A DNA stretch of 64,000 nucleotides, from NCBI GenBank assembly GCA_963989385.1, contig OZ022515.1:8092803-8156802 (forward strand). Reading direction: 5' to 3'. The translations under genes were made by a program, and so were the position numbers. Source of the stretch: Ctena decussata (taxonomy: Eukaryota > Mollusca > Bivalvia > Lucinida > Lucinidae). Of the stretch, positions 46,751 through 59,111 are shown piece by piece. The first letter of the stretch is position 1, and every line of letters starts with the position of its first letter. The notes below the pieces were generated by a model that ran no database searches, was not told where the DNA came from, and worked only from the letters and a program-made list of their open reading frames with translations.

Positions 46751-46908
46751 ACAGTATTTGAGATTTATTCCCTAAATATGGGAGAACATCATCTTATTCA
46801 TGGCTCTGACTAACCATTAATAGACTTCACAATGTTTTTTTTTGTTTTTTCTTTCTTTTCTTTTACAAAAAGAAGGCTGGCATTAGTTTTACAACTAGCT
46901 AAAAACAA

Positions 46909-49900
46909 TTATTCTTTAAAATGTTTCTTTTTGTTGAGAACCCATGAGGGTAACTTCTCAGATTCATATGCTTTCAAACGGTCATGGTGAACCACAAATG
47001 TCAGTTTCTTTCCTTGAATCTTCTACACAGAAGGGCTGAGGCATTTCACTATAATGTACGGGCCTGTGTACTTAGTATCCAGCTTTTTCCCAGCTCCCTC
47101 TTTCTTGTATACGATGCCTCCCTTCCGATAAGAATATTCAACAATTCTACTGTCAAAGTCACGATCTTGGCGTTCCACTGCTGATTTAAGGTTCTTGCGT
47201 ACCACATGGTAGCATTCTTCTAATCTGTTTCTGAGTTCAGATACATACTCATGAACATCTGATGACTCATCTGGCCTTGGAAAAGGAAAAAGCATGTCAT
47301 TTGCTATGTTCACTTCTCTTCCAAACATTAACATATTCGGTGTAAAACCGGTAGCAGGATGTGGGGAAGCCCTATATGCTGCTAGAAGTAGGGACAAATA
47401 CTTATCCCAATTATTCTTATTACGGTCAACAAACTTCCGTATCATCCGTCCTAGGGTCCCGTTAAACCTCTCTATTAGTCCATTTGAGCTGGGTCTATAT
47501 GCTGTAGTTCGAGTCTTTTTTTATCTCAAGCAACTTCAATACTTCTCTAAAAAGCTGACTTTCAAAATTTCTGCCTTGGTCAGAATGTATTTCAAATGGT
47601 GTACCAAACCTTGAAATGAACTCATGTACTAGCTTCTGAGCAATATTCTCTGCATGCTGACTTGGCAGACTGTATGCCTCCATCCAACGGGTGAAATAGG
47701 CACCAATAACCAGGATATACTTATTCTTATCCTTCGTCAAAGGTAATGGTCCCATGATATCTATAGCTATCCTATCCAAAGGATAACCTACAAGGTACTT
47801 CTTTAACCGAGCTTTGGGTTTCTTTGTAGGATCTTTCGTCTTGTTACACTGTGAACATTGCCTGATATATAATTTGATATCTGCATCCATCTGATACCAA
47901 TGAAATCTTTGCTTTATCCTCTTGGATGTCTTGTTCACACCAAAATGACCAGCAATGATGGTATTGTGATTATTGCGAATTATTTCTTGTCTCAGTGCCT
48001 TTGGAATGAGTAACTGTAGGTTTTGTTTCTCTGTGGGGGTGTAAGTCCACCTCTTTTGATACAAAATGCCATTCCTTCTAACTATGTTTTCAGTATTTAG
48101 CCAATACTTCCGTACTGCAGGACTATACTGAGCTGCTTCATCTCTTGTTGGAAGGTATTGCTTATCCATCCAAGAATGTAAAATTCCAAGGTCAAGGTCT
48201 TGTCTCTGGAGCATCTGAATGTCACTCAGACTGTAACTTGGTTAAAACATAGTCTCAGGAGTGATCTTTGCCTTACATTGAGTTTCTTGGTCTTTTGATT
48301 GGTTCACAGAGTCTTTATCTTGAGCCATTTCCTTGGCTTGGCCACGTGTAAAGGCTCTTAAACAGTAGTTTTCTGTCATGGTCACTTCTCGAACATGGCC
48401 ATTTGGCACTGCCTGACCCAGATCTACCACATCATCCACTTCTTGCAGAAATTGTTCCCACTCCTTCCTATTATTTGTACAGTCAAGGCACTTTTCATTA
48501 TCATCTATCGCATGATCACATTTAGTTTGCTCAAAATCTTTCCGGGAGAGGCTGTCAGCATTCTGATGTTTTGCTCCGGGTCTGTGTTCAATATCAAAAT
48601 CATACTGAGAAAGAACTTCCAGCCATCTTGCAACCTGACCTCTGGGATCCTTGAAATCAAAAATCCACCGAAGAGAACCATGATCTGTTCTTAACAGAAA
48701 ATTCTGACCCAACAAATAATGACGAAAATGATTCATAAATGTAATGACTGCTAGAAGCTCCCTCCGAGTAACACTGTACCTTTGTTGATGGACATTCAGT
48801 TTCTTCGAAGCATATGCTATAACTTTCTCTTTCCCCTCCTGAATTTGGGACAGAATTCCAGCCACGCCTATATCTGACGCATCGGTATCCAATATGTATC
48901 TTAACCCAGGTTTCGGATAAGCTAAAACTGGGACAGTGCAGAGTTTCTCCTTCAGGGTCTCAAATGCAGCCTGACAAGATTCATCCCACACAAACTGTAT
49001 GTTCTTCTTTGTGAGCTGTATCAAAGGTGCTGCAATATGGCTGAAATTTTGTATGTACTGTCGATAGTAAGAACACAATCCCAAATAGCTTTGAATTTCT
49101 TTCACTGTGCAAGGTACCTTCCATGACATGACCTTCTCTACAGTCTCTGGATTAGGTCGTATACCATCTTGACTTACTATATGACCCAGAAAAAGTACCT
49201 CTGATCTGAATAGCTCACACTTTGATGGTTTCATTTTCAGTCCAGCCTGAGACAGACGTTTGAACACTTCCTCCAATCTTTCCATGTGTTCTTCAAAATT
49301 TGACGCTATGACGATAATGTCATCAAGATATGTCCCACTGTAGACCACGAAAAACAAGTTCCATACAACGTTGAAACGTTGACGGGGCATTGCAGAGACC
49401 AAAGGGCATAACTGAGTATTCAAACAGCCCATATTTTGTTATAAAAGCAGTCTTGTGTCTGTCTTCTTCCATCAGCTCCAACTGCATATAAGCACTTTGC
49501 AAATCGATTGTTGAATAAATTTTGGCTGCAGAAAGGCAATCCAAACACATATCAATACGGGGTAAAGGGTATGCATCCTTGATTGTTCTCTCATTCAATT
49601 TTCTGTAATCTATACACACCCTTACATCCCCTGTCTTCTTTCGAACCATCACTATTGGAGAATTCCATGCTGAGGTTGACGGTTGTATCACCCCTGCTGC
49701 TAGTTGTTCTTTTAGATATTTTTCTTCTTCCCCTTCAAACGCCTGTGGGGTTCTGCGCATTGGTTGTCGCACAGGTGCTGCTTCAGCTGTATCAATCCTA
49801 TGTTTAAGTACTGAACATTTACCAAGGTCAGTTGATGACTTCGAAAAGGCATCTTGATACTTTGTCAGTAAACTTCCCAGTTTACATTTCTGATCTTCAT

Positions 49901-51025
49901 CTAAGGTGGTTGTGCTTTGGGTGAACAGGTCTTTTAAATGCTCTGGCATCTCTGGAATTCGCTTCTCATTCACTCTCTTCACCTGAGAATTGAGCATAAT
50001 GTTACCTTCACTTTCATAAATACAAGAAAAATCAGTTTCTTCTACTTTACATGAACTTCCTTTGTCATAAGAAGGCTGGACAGTCGTCATTGGTCTTTGA
50101 TGTTGATCTTCATGGCACTTCAGGTGGCATATGGATATTCCTTCTTCATGTGCAGTGATGTCATAAACCTTCCCAGTTGGCATAATACTACCCACCGCCT
50201 GAATATTGCCCAAAATCATCCCTTTTTTCTGTCTAATAGGATAAGCACTCTGGTTTATCATCTTTATAGGTATCTTTGTGGATGTTGAATTTATCACACT
50301 TCTGGCTATAAGCAGTCTTTGCTTGGCTTCCTCCGAAGCTTCGAACATTAAAACTTGATCTTCATTAACAGGCATAGTGTCACATTGCCCTGTCATAACA
50401 AAAACTGATGATGCTGGTACTGTGACTGCCCTAGAAACTTTAACCTGACCAGCAGCGTCATGTGAGCGGATAACTTCACACTCAACCCATTGCTTTTTGA
50501 CCTGTATGCCACGTTTTGTGTTAACAGTGATATCCATTTCATCTATTATATCGCAACCAAGCAAAATATCATCTCTGATGGGAGCTACATAAACTGGCCA
50601 CGAAAATTCAAAATCTCCGAGTTTGAAGTTGGCATCCATGATTCCACATGTGCCCATTTCTCGACCAGCCTCAGCCACAACCAATCCTCGTTTAGCTTCC
50701 CGTAATTTTGGCCTCTTTTCTTCAGGAATCATTTTGTAAAGTCTCTCACTCAGGACGGTCACCTCTGCCCCAGTATCTACAATAGACTTTGTAAATATTC
50801 CTTCTATAGAAAGTAATGCCCGAATGGTGACGGCTCTTACTCTGTCAATGATTATTTGGAGGGCACCTTCATTACCAAGACAAGTTTTCAATAAATTTCC
50901 AGATTCTGCATTTGGTTTTCTTTCCTCAGCATTTGTTTGCAAAACTTTTTACCAATATCTTCAGGTGTGTTTACAGTCATATTACCGTCATCTGTATAGG
51001 CCGCCGTTTTTTGCTTCATGATCAA
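46909..51025 (-). pseudogene. pol: Gypsy pol polyprotein, copy B, broken
   Basis: Same domain order as copy A. It overlaps the gag stop at 51022. Lesions shared with copy A: the extra base before YLDD (49334-49336), TAA at 48242-48244, TAG at 47023-47025. Lesions unique to copy B: one T missing in the T-run near 50937-50942 close to the protease N-terminus, and one extra T in the run near 47515-47522 in integrase, after which YRPSSNG is out of frame. The copy A nonsense codon at 41564 reads as tyrosine here. Both unique changes are in homopolymers and could be assembly errors. Confidence 0.92.
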
Positions 51026-52680
51026 TGGGTCTGAGCCCCGGCCTGCTGGCTCAGCCCCTTGCCGTTTTCCGCCTGCTTCTTGTCTTGGACAGGCTGTTCC
51101 TGTCTTGGCTGTTGTTTTAATGCATGGGGTGCTGTCTTGTGAGGGCAGTGAATTGAAATATGTCCTGGTTCATTACAGTAGTAACATATGATGGCCCTGC
51201 CATCCTGTCGTCTTGGCATCGACTCCTCATTCTCCTGTTTAGGTTTCGCAGTCTGGTTTTCCTGAACTGACTGATCATCTTTAAAGAGCTTCTCAATGGT
51301 AGCTTTCAAGTCCCTACCAAACTGAATGAGTCTCTCCTCAGTTACAAATCTTTTCCCATTTATCCTTCTCACATCCATCTGTTGGGTGTCTTCATCACGC
51401 AAATATAATTGTTCATTTATCCGTCTGACTCCAGACTTCTTGCGTGTCGTTTCTTTGCAACACTCATGCCAAGTAATCATATCAACTGCTTCAGTCAATG
51501 AATTTGGTTTCTTGATCAAAACCTCATATGCAACAGTCTGATCCGGTAAACCTTGTAACAGATGGTGAATAGTCATCTGATTAAATGTCTCTGAACATCC
51601 TATATCTGGGTAAGCCTTTGACATCATTGTTCTCACCCTCGATGCATACTCTTGAATGGTCTCCTTAGAACTCTTTCTCATGTTATTTAAACTTGCTCGT
51701 ACTGTCTCTGTCTGCTGGAGTTCTGTGAGAGAAACGATCCCTCAATGCTTGTGAAAATAATGTTAAACTGTCACGTATCTCCGGCCCAAGACCAGCAGCA
51801 AAATTTAAAGCATCATATTTTAAACAAAATAATAACTGTTCCCGTTGTTTTTTATCAGGCCAGTTGTAACGTCTTGCCATCAACTGAAACTTCAGCCAAA
51901 AGGCATCCCATTCATCATGTCTCCCTGAAAACATAGGGAAATATGGTCTTGGTTCACTGAAAAAGTGTTCTGGAAACCTGTAGTCAAATCCAGGTGGCTC
52001 ATAATTATACATGGCAGGTCGATGAGCTGCGGCTCTCCCTCTATACCTTGTTCCATCAGGAAGTAGCCTGTCATAATCGATTCCGCCAATGTTTCCATTA
52101 TTTCCACCCTCATTCACATAATTTCTGGTTCTGGGCTCCCTACAACCTGTCCTCAGTGATGACTCTCGTTCCACAGAGCCACCAGCTGCCCCACTACCAC
52201 AATCAGCTCTAAATGTACGATCCTGCCCTTCTCTCTGAGCAGGAGTCATGTACTGTTTACGATCAGTTTCCCTTTCTGCTGATACGGTATCTTCTCTATT
52301 TTAAGCCTAGAAGGTTCTTCTACTTGTTTCTTCCTTGAGGGGTTTCGCTCTCTCCCCATGAAACCTCTCATTGTAACATCAAAATCATCAATAAGTCCAC
52401 CCTGGGCTCTGGTTGGCATCGGCCACCTCACCATAGGTGAAGTTTCCCTATCTCTTGCTCCTTCAGGAGACAGTGGTCGTGGAAGACGAGTTGATTCCCC
52501 CTGAAATCCACCAGCTTCCATTTCAAAAGGTATTGTCAGATCAGGATATTCATCTTCAAGAATTACTGTCGGGGATCCTTGGGCACCAGCCCCTTCTATT
52601 TCTCTTCCACATTCGGAATCTTTGCTGGGTTCTTTGTTCATGGGTGGACGCTCAGGTACAGTTCTCGAGCGCAAATCCAT
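51022..52680 (-). pseudogene. gag: Gypsy gag polyprotein, two frameshifts
   Basis: About 550 codons in three frames. It starts MDLRSRTVPERPP at 52680; the N-terminal ~130 residues are polar and proline-rich. The first frame change is near 52246-52295, after RLKIEK. The middle part (to 51683) contains FDYRFPEHFFSEPRPYFPMF and GRHDEWDAFWLKFQ, resembling the retrotransposon gag capsid domain. The second break, near 51727 and fitting a two-base loss, precedes MRKSSKETIQEYASRVRTMM and the C-terminal capsid, ending with the CCHC knuckle CYYCNEPGHISIHC. The stop overlaps the pol start by four bases, so pol was probably expressed by frameshifting or reinitiation. Confidence 0.85.
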
Positions 52681-53503
52681 CTCCTCACTTCAAGTCGTAA
52701 AAGGTTCAGTTTACCCCTTGTCAGGAGATGATTAACTAATGGCTGCCTCACAACAAGTCGAAGACTACCAACAAGCCTTATACCAAAAGCCAATTACTCC
52801 AAACACATACAAAGAAGCCTTAACCAGACACTGACTGGATTACCACAAATCCTCAAGCTACCAACAAGCTTGACAATCAGCACCAGTAATATGAGAAGAA
52901 ATATGAGCCTCAAATTTTCTTAGAGTTTTTCTTTAACTAAATCTTTAAGAAAGCAGCCACACTGATTGATCACCAACATATCGTAGGCTACCAACAAGCC
53001 TAGTATCAGTGTACTCTTGATCTCTTTAAGACACTAGAACTTGCAAAAACACTGTAAATTTCAGAATTTTCAAACAGGCTCTAACCTGAAATTTATGACA
53101 GCCAATCTCAAAATCACTTATGATGGTAGGTCTCGTCCAAATCTGTGTTCACCCTCCTTCTCTCAATTTTGCTCCGTATCTAAAAACCAAAATTACGGAA
53201 TTACCAAAATGGTGAACACATAAACAGACCAAGGTTAAGATCAGAGGACTGACATCACAGCATTACATGAGCTACCAACAAGCATCAAGATTACAGCTAC
53301 CACACAAACTGTAACTTGGCAATGCTAAGTGTAATCCTCTGACCGATTCTGTGAAGTCTTGAGAATTCATTTGGAAAGAGAGAGGATAGAAATTGGGAAA
53401 AAGGCAGTGACCGACATAGTTAAATCTACTTATGTTTCAATCCCAACTGTGTCAAGCAGAAGAAAAAAAACAGTAAGCAATATATTATCCCCTTAACAAT
53501 CTG
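52681..53503. other. Leader between coiled-coil ORF and gag, with repeated 12-mers
   Basis: No protein seen. CTACCAACAAGC occurs four times in the same direction: 52765-52776, 52858-52869, 52988-52999 and 53272-53283 (element strand GCTTGTTGGTAG). This is the part of the transcript where packaging or translation-control signals would lie, but no function can be assigned from sequence. Confidence 0.6.
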
Positions 53504-53764
53504 CTAAAATTTATACTGCAAAACAGGAGAATTTTCCAATTCCCCCAGAATTGTAGCATCCAGTCTACATTTTTCTTTCAAAAGTTCCTCAATTTTATCC
53601 TCCTGCAGCTTAATCATGCTCTCAACCTTCTCCGTATATTTCTTAAAGGTTGCAGCATAATTATTCTCTTGAATCTTAAAATGCTGTATCAGATTCCGTC
53701 TCTCAGCCTCCAGCTGAATGAGGGACTCCTTCAGACTTGCAATTTCAACTTTCAATGAATCCAT
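53504..53764 (-). CDS. Short coiled-coil ORF between primer site and gag
   Basis: 86 codons starting MDSLKVEIASLKESLIQLEA. Nearly the whole product has leucine/isoleucine heptad spacing with abundant E, K and Q; there is no cysteine cluster or membrane segment. It is the first open frame of the element transcript, about 85 bases downstream of the primer binding site and about 820 bases before gag. It occurs once. It may be a small oligomerising protein or the remnant of a larger first ORF; function unknown. Confidence 0.55.
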   Translation of the reverse strand: MDSLKVEIASLKESLIQLEAERRNLIQHFKIQENNYAATFKKYTEKVESMIKLQEDKIEELLKEKCRLDATILGELENSPVLQYKF

Positions 53765-53848
53765 AATGATACTGTCCTTTTGAAACTAGCTGAGATGAAA
53801 GTTTTAGTCAGAAGTTACACATTAACTTACAGCTTTTCAAACCAAAAT

Positions 53849-53866
53849 ATCCCACTTCTGACACCA
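53849..53866 (-). other. Primer binding site, tRNA-Leu type
   Basis: On the element strand TGGTGTCAGAAGTGGGAT begins 7 bases after the 5' LTR end. Its complement ends CCACTTCTGACA plus CCA, the 3' end of a class of eukaryotic leucine tRNAs. Eighteen complementary bases at the expected place fix the element's orientation. Confidence 0.85.
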
Positions 53867-53873
53867 GAATTTT

Positions 53874-56800
53874 TGTGTAGTAAAACTACTACAAAGGCTA
53901 GGATTCTGAAAGATTTCTCTTCTATTTTGGTAGAAAAAATATAACACGTCAGGATGACACCACAGATTGATATGGCCCAATCTGATAAGCCGAATTTAGT
54001 TTGAATTCAACGCATTTTCATCAACCTGGGATTCGGTTAAAAACAAAGACATTTTTAGAATTTCAGATATTTATCTATCGAAAAATTTCTCTTACAACAT
54101 ATGTCATTTTTCATGCACATAACTAATACAAATTCTCTTAATATGACTTAACTAATGCCAGCTTATAATAATGGACCAAGGGAGGTAATTGGGCTTAACA
54201 AGATATTAAACTTCAATCCAAAAAGTAATGCAGCTGAGGATTTCCAATGCTACTGTTCATAAAGCCACTTTTGTCCCCAAGCACCACACAGCTGGGAAAT
54301 ATATAGAATACCACACAATCCTATATATGGACTAAGTGCCCTCATGAGCAGTTCAGAAATAAAGTAACCCCCCTTCCTACTGAATTTTGAGATTTTCTGA
54401 CAGTGAACTCACATCTCAGGCCTTGGGAGCAACCTCACATGCCCCAAAAGTAACCAGCATACTTCAGCAAAACCCAGCTAGTGAATTCACTCTAGTAATA
54501 CTTACTTAAAACACAACATTCAAAAGATATAAATCTGCAAATTAAATACTGCCAAAATTCAAATCCCCAGACACACTATAGTTTGGTTATATTCAGAGCC
54601 ATTTAACAAAACAGGGAAAAAGAATGGACAAAGTTAGAAAGAAAGAGGGAATCTTTGTTCTGTTTGTTAAATTCCATTTCAAGCATCCGATAGAAAATCA
54701 TAAAACAATTTTTTTACACATAAATCTGCTTTTATGAGCAACCGACATGCCCTCCAAAGGAGCAAACATCCTTTTCGAAATGTAAAAGCAGATCACTAGA
54801 AAAATTAAAAAGAATTTGGCCCTTAAAATATTGAAAAATCACGCAGCTCACTATATGTCGGATACGACCACACACGTATTTTAGGAGCACGCCACACAAT
54901 GCCCCTTCATAGCCCAACCATGTAAGCTGAATGATTAAACTCTTGAGTGCAAACTCACTCTTACTTATAGCTCAAACTTAAAGTACTCACAAATATCAAC
55001 TTTGATCAGAGGCGTAACTCAGAAGCACATATTCTGCTCATGAGATACCAACAGTCTCATGTTAGGTGAGATACCACACAATCTCACACAAACGTAGCAT
55101 GTGTCTATGAGCTACTAGTGCTTCAAAATATTTCTTAAACCCACAAAAAACAATCTCTAAAATTTTCCTAATATATTTCCTCCAAAAGAAATTTATACAG
55201 AAATTTAGAATTTACTAATGATTTTACAAACTAAAAAAATGCTTCAGATAGAAATATGAAGCCTTACTGTTAATCTCAAATGTTTTCATAAATTTTAGTT
55301 AAAAGAAAGAAAATATTTAATTTTAGAGAATTATCAGAGCTTTTAGACTTTCACTGCCGGTCACTGTTCACAGAATGCCTAAATCTGCTTAAACACTGCA
55401 ATATATAGTCCTACATCACATGATTACTTAAAGAAATTTCATTGGCTCTCATCAGAATAATCTATTTTGACAATGGGCTAGCTTAGTAGTTCCCTTGAAC
55501 TCAAAGTCTATAATTTTCTCTAAAAAAGTACTTGAAATGTATACATGTCAAAATGTAAAATACAAAACATACCTCATACTAATGTGAACTTAACTAAAAA
55601 GTAAATATCAAGAAAAACTGTTTACAAAGAAAAGCTAACACCCCTTCCTATTGGATCATTCCTCAGCTTCACATTTAACCTTAAAATAACCTTTTATGAT
55701 GCAGTTCCATACCCAAAGTAGTTCCTTAATTTTGTCTTTCAACAATATCATATAATATCCAAAAATAAGATTTATTTTTCAATGACCGTCTTATTCTTAA
55801 AAATTAGTCTTTCACTTGTGAGTGTTTCCTAAATATTCCAAAATCCCAGATTCCACATGGTGTATTAATTTCTCTAAGACAGGAACTTTCAATATGGCTT
55901 CCACTTGTTCACTTCAATATAGTTTTTCAGTTATTGCAAGTTTCTTGAAATATGTCACTAAATTCCAAAAAGTTAGTCTTGGATATTTATTATTCTACAT
56001 CATCTGCCATCAGTTTCAGACAGGATTATTTCTCCTATCAAACTTTACAAGTAGGTCTCATCAGCAAGAAAGTACCTTCTACCATCTTAAGAAATGTATC
56101 ATTTATTAGATTTAGTCTAACAAACAGTACATTTATGGACTGAAGCTTGCTTGAATTGCCCATTAACTCCTATCATAACTCCTGAAGGTGTCTTAAAATG
56201 CCTACTTGAGGTAGATTAATTGTTTTGGAGGATGACCACACCCAGACATGGGTCATTTTAGAAGTTCTTAAACCTTACACATTTAAATAATTCAGAAGTA
56301 CTGAAACTATGAAGATGCTGAAATCATTATTTCATATGATTTCCTTCCAAACAGGATTCGTTTCAGAGGTTTAAAATCGGTGCAATATTATTTCTCTATT
56401 CTCTAAACCCAGAACAGAAACTAGGTCAAGATTCCATCCTCTGAATTATACAATATCTCCTGAAGTCATAATCTTTGCATGATTCCAGGAACATGTATCA
56501 AATAGTACTTTCATATGAACTTGCTGACCTAAAATATAATTAGCAGTTAATTAAGAATTTTAATCAAAATGCCTATCTATACTCATGGAACAAACAGTAC
56601 ATTTTCCTCTGACATGACCCAAAATTTTGGAACTTTTTTTAATTCCAGGTTTTTTTTCAAAAGTAACTCTGCTCCTTTACAGTAGGAAAATACCAAACAT
56701 CTAAATTTTGCATAAAATGATGCCACCCTGTCTTTTCCTCATTATTTTGGTTTTATCCCATAAATTCGCAACTACATATGCAAAGCAAGCAATAATAAAA

Positions 56801-56909
56801 ACTAGTTTGATTCGTTAAAACATTGTCAAAACTACTTCAGGTTCTCTATATACAAATACAATGCCAAGGTACTATATAATCTCATTCTCCAAAATGGAAT
56901 TTTACCACA
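53874..56909 (-). repeat. 5' LTR of the Gypsy element
   Basis: 3,036 bp, plus strand TGTGTAGTAAAA to TTTTACCACA, with short inverted termini (TGTGGTAAAA on the element strand against TTTTACTACACA). Direct copy of 34391-37438. No open frame of note. Three-kilobase LTRs are long for Ty3/Gypsy. Promoter and polyadenylation signals could not be placed confidently. Confidence 0.93.
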
Positions 56910-57085
56910 CTTGGTACTTCACAGATATGTAGAACAGGTCATGGCGATGTGTCGCGAACAATAATGACACATCTTGCTTTCTTACTTTTTGAGTTATTTT
57001 CCCTTGAATGTTTTATCTGTGATTTTGTGTTTGCTCCATAACTTTAATACACTTCGAAATAGGTTACTTCACAGATATGCAGAAC
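56910..57085 (+). repeat. Right remainder of the hairpin-headed satellite array
   Basis: TACTTCACAGATATGTAGAA followed by CAGGTCATGGCGATGTGTCG continues the monomer interrupted at 34390. A partial second monomer (GATATGCAGAACTGGCCATG) follows and decays by about 57120. Confidence 0.85.
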
Positions 57086-58690
57086 TGGCCATGAAAATCT
57101 AACTGATACATAAATGACAACACTGTCCTTCATTCTGTCCGAGTTATTACCCTTTGGATGTTTGAGCTGCAGTTAGCTGTCTCTGCTTTATATCTGTATA
57201 ACCCTGGCTTGCTCCACAATTTTAATACCCTTCTAACTTTTAGAATATTGATGATCATGTCGTAATATCTTATCATGTTCCTAACTCTTTGTAACTCCTC
57301 CGTGCCCCTCCCCCCCCCCCCCCACACACACCCCCTTTCGTGCATTCGTAATCATGCATTTGTGAAACAGATAATGTCAATCAGAAGCATAAAAGAATGA
57401 CAATATATTACGTATATGATTTTGAAGTGCACCCTGTTTACCAAAGCACAAGGGGCCTTCAATCGGGGGATTTGTCATTTCCTCTGATGGATATTCTTAT
57501 AAATGGACATGGTTCTGTTAAAGATAATGCACTTTTGGGTAGGCGTGAAAAACAATTATTGGCAAGGCTGGAATCGCTACATAAAGGATGTGGTAGAACA
57601 GGATGCCAGGTTTACGTTAAAAGCATACGCAGGTAGTACTGATATTCGGAAGGCAGGCAGCATGCAATCAAATCTAAAGCAGCATTTGCATGTTAGAAAG
57701 AATCGTGTCAGGCAGGTACCTTACTTGTGCTCTAACAAACAAAACACGCAGCGCCGAAAATGTGCCCGAGAACTTCGCAAAGCATGTAACAGCTGTGTTT
57801 TTCGAATGTTTAATAGGTATTGTTTCATAAATATCGGTGTCGCATCCTTTAAACAGGCATTTTTTGCAAACACATAACCATATATTAACTAGGCGAATTA
57901 CATGCTTTAATGACTTAGTTTGTCACTTTTCGTATGCAAGTTACAGAGCAATTCTCCGTCAGTACAGAGGCAAGCGGCAAGATTGCATTTGCAGTTATCG
58001 ATACGGATGAGTTATCCAAAGTCGGATATGTGCAGACGACATCGAGTGAAAACTTTGATGAATGTTATTATGACTTGTGAACTGCTGCTAAAGGTTGAAC
58101 AAAAATTCATGACGCTAACCATTTGCTGAAGCGAGGATTTTATAAACATGCATAGTGGGTGTAGGAATCAGCAAGGTAATTGGGATAAGGCCAAAGAAGT
58201 AGTACCCAAACCTGTTTTTGTGGCATTGTGGTAATATTTATGCAATTTAAACATCAAACATTTTTGCCAATACAATAACGTTTGCAAGGTCCCTTGGGAC
58301 ATGATGAAAACCTTGGCCTTCGTTTGCAAAGTCCCTTGGGAGATGTTGAAAACCTCGTCCTTCGGCCTCGATTTTCACATTCCCTTGGGAACTAGCAAAC
58401 ATCAAATGCGTAATAAACCCTGTTTAAAACCTGAATAAATATGTTTGAGCCACAAGGAAGGGCTGACAATTAGAAATGAGACCGGAAAAGAAGAAGCACA
58501 GCAATGAATCGTCAAAAGAAAATCAGTACCAAGTAGGCCAGTCGTTCAGATGATATGTCCATTTGATCACTTAGTCATTTGACGTTTCTATATTGAAAAA
58601 GTGAAATAAAGGTTGTTTTGCAAGAGGCTCTAGGCAAAGTTTTGCCAGGGGACCATACACAGTATGATTCATGCCAACGCTTCCACCCTC
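57086..58690. other. Intron 3, distal part; poly-C and unassigned open frames
   Basis: A run of 14 C at 57310-57323 is followed by CA-rich sequence. Overlapping open frames at 57397-57636 and 57503-57877 (+) and 57920-58129 (+) have no motif I recognise. About 58285-58360 holds two copies of an ACGTTTGCAAGGTCCCTTGG-like word. No exon found. Confidence 0.4.
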
Positions 58691-58699
58691 AAGGGTAAG

Positions 58700-58967
58700 G
58701 TTGATAAGGTTGAAGGCGTCTGAAATGTTCATGTTATTAACCATCCGTCTTACTCACCAGACAAGGCCCACATGACTTATATTTCCTAGGCTTAAGAAAA
58801 TGCTTTCTGCGAAGTAACTCTGTTGCATAAGTTCCCATGGCAGCGCTATGGCGAAGTTTCTCCGACAGATACCAGAAGAAGACTATTTGAATACATTCTA
58901 CGACTGGGTAAAAAGGTTACAAAAATGTGTTTCAGTGAAGGGAAACTACTCTTACGGTTTGTTATAA
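58700..58967 (+). pseudogene. Mariner-family transposase C-terminal remnant
   Basis: NHPSYSPD (HPSYSPD at 58742-58762) matches the block before the third catalytic residue of mariner transposases, but the usual acidic position is lost in KAHMTY. Stops and frame changes follow. The last 25 codons, ending CVSVKGNYSYGLL and TAA (58965-58967), match the C-terminus of the copy at 13440-13751 (CVSVKGEYYEGL). Older and more decayed than that copy, from a related but different element. Confidence 0.7.
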
Positions 58968-59111
58968 AACCAATTTGGTAAAGAAATTTATCCCTTATGA
59001 TTTGATTTTTGCAGGACTCTTGTATTATATCAAACCTTGCTATTGTACTATTGGTCGCATGTTATTTTTGCGAGAGGCATTTCGCTCACCACTTTTACTT
59101 TGTTCTTGCAG

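Larger units (their letters stand above)
45786..51618. repeat. Internal tandem duplication, copy B (5,834 bp)
   Basis: Near-identical to 39952-45785. Its right end runs on into the rest of gag, so on the element strand copy B is the gag-proximal one. Differences from copy A are few: the accessory-frame region differs by several changes within about 600 bases, while much of pol differs by only single scattered bases. Confidence 0.95.
34391..56909 (-). mobile_element. 22.5-kb Ty3/Gypsy LTR retrotransposon with internal duplication
   Basis: Two ~3.04-kb direct LTRs (34391-37438, 53874-56909) flank an internal region read on the minus strand. In transcription order: 5' LTR, tRNA-Leu-type primer site, coiled-coil frame, gag, pol (protease, RT, RNase H, integrase), zinc-finger and coiled-coil frames, then a second copy of gag-3'/pol/accessory sequence, a 2.5-kb non-coding stretch with a SINE, polypurine tract and 3' LTR. 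PR-RT-RH-INT order places it in Ty3/Gypsy. It inserted into the satellite array, whose monomers flank it. The bases next to the LTRs (TTTTT left, CTTGG right) do not match, so no target duplication is visible. All gag and pol copies are broken. Confidence 0.93.

Noticed and set aside
57397..57877. Two overlapping plus-strand frames as a new gene
   Set aside because: Different frames over the same bases, no motif, no splice-site support; kept only as unassigned.
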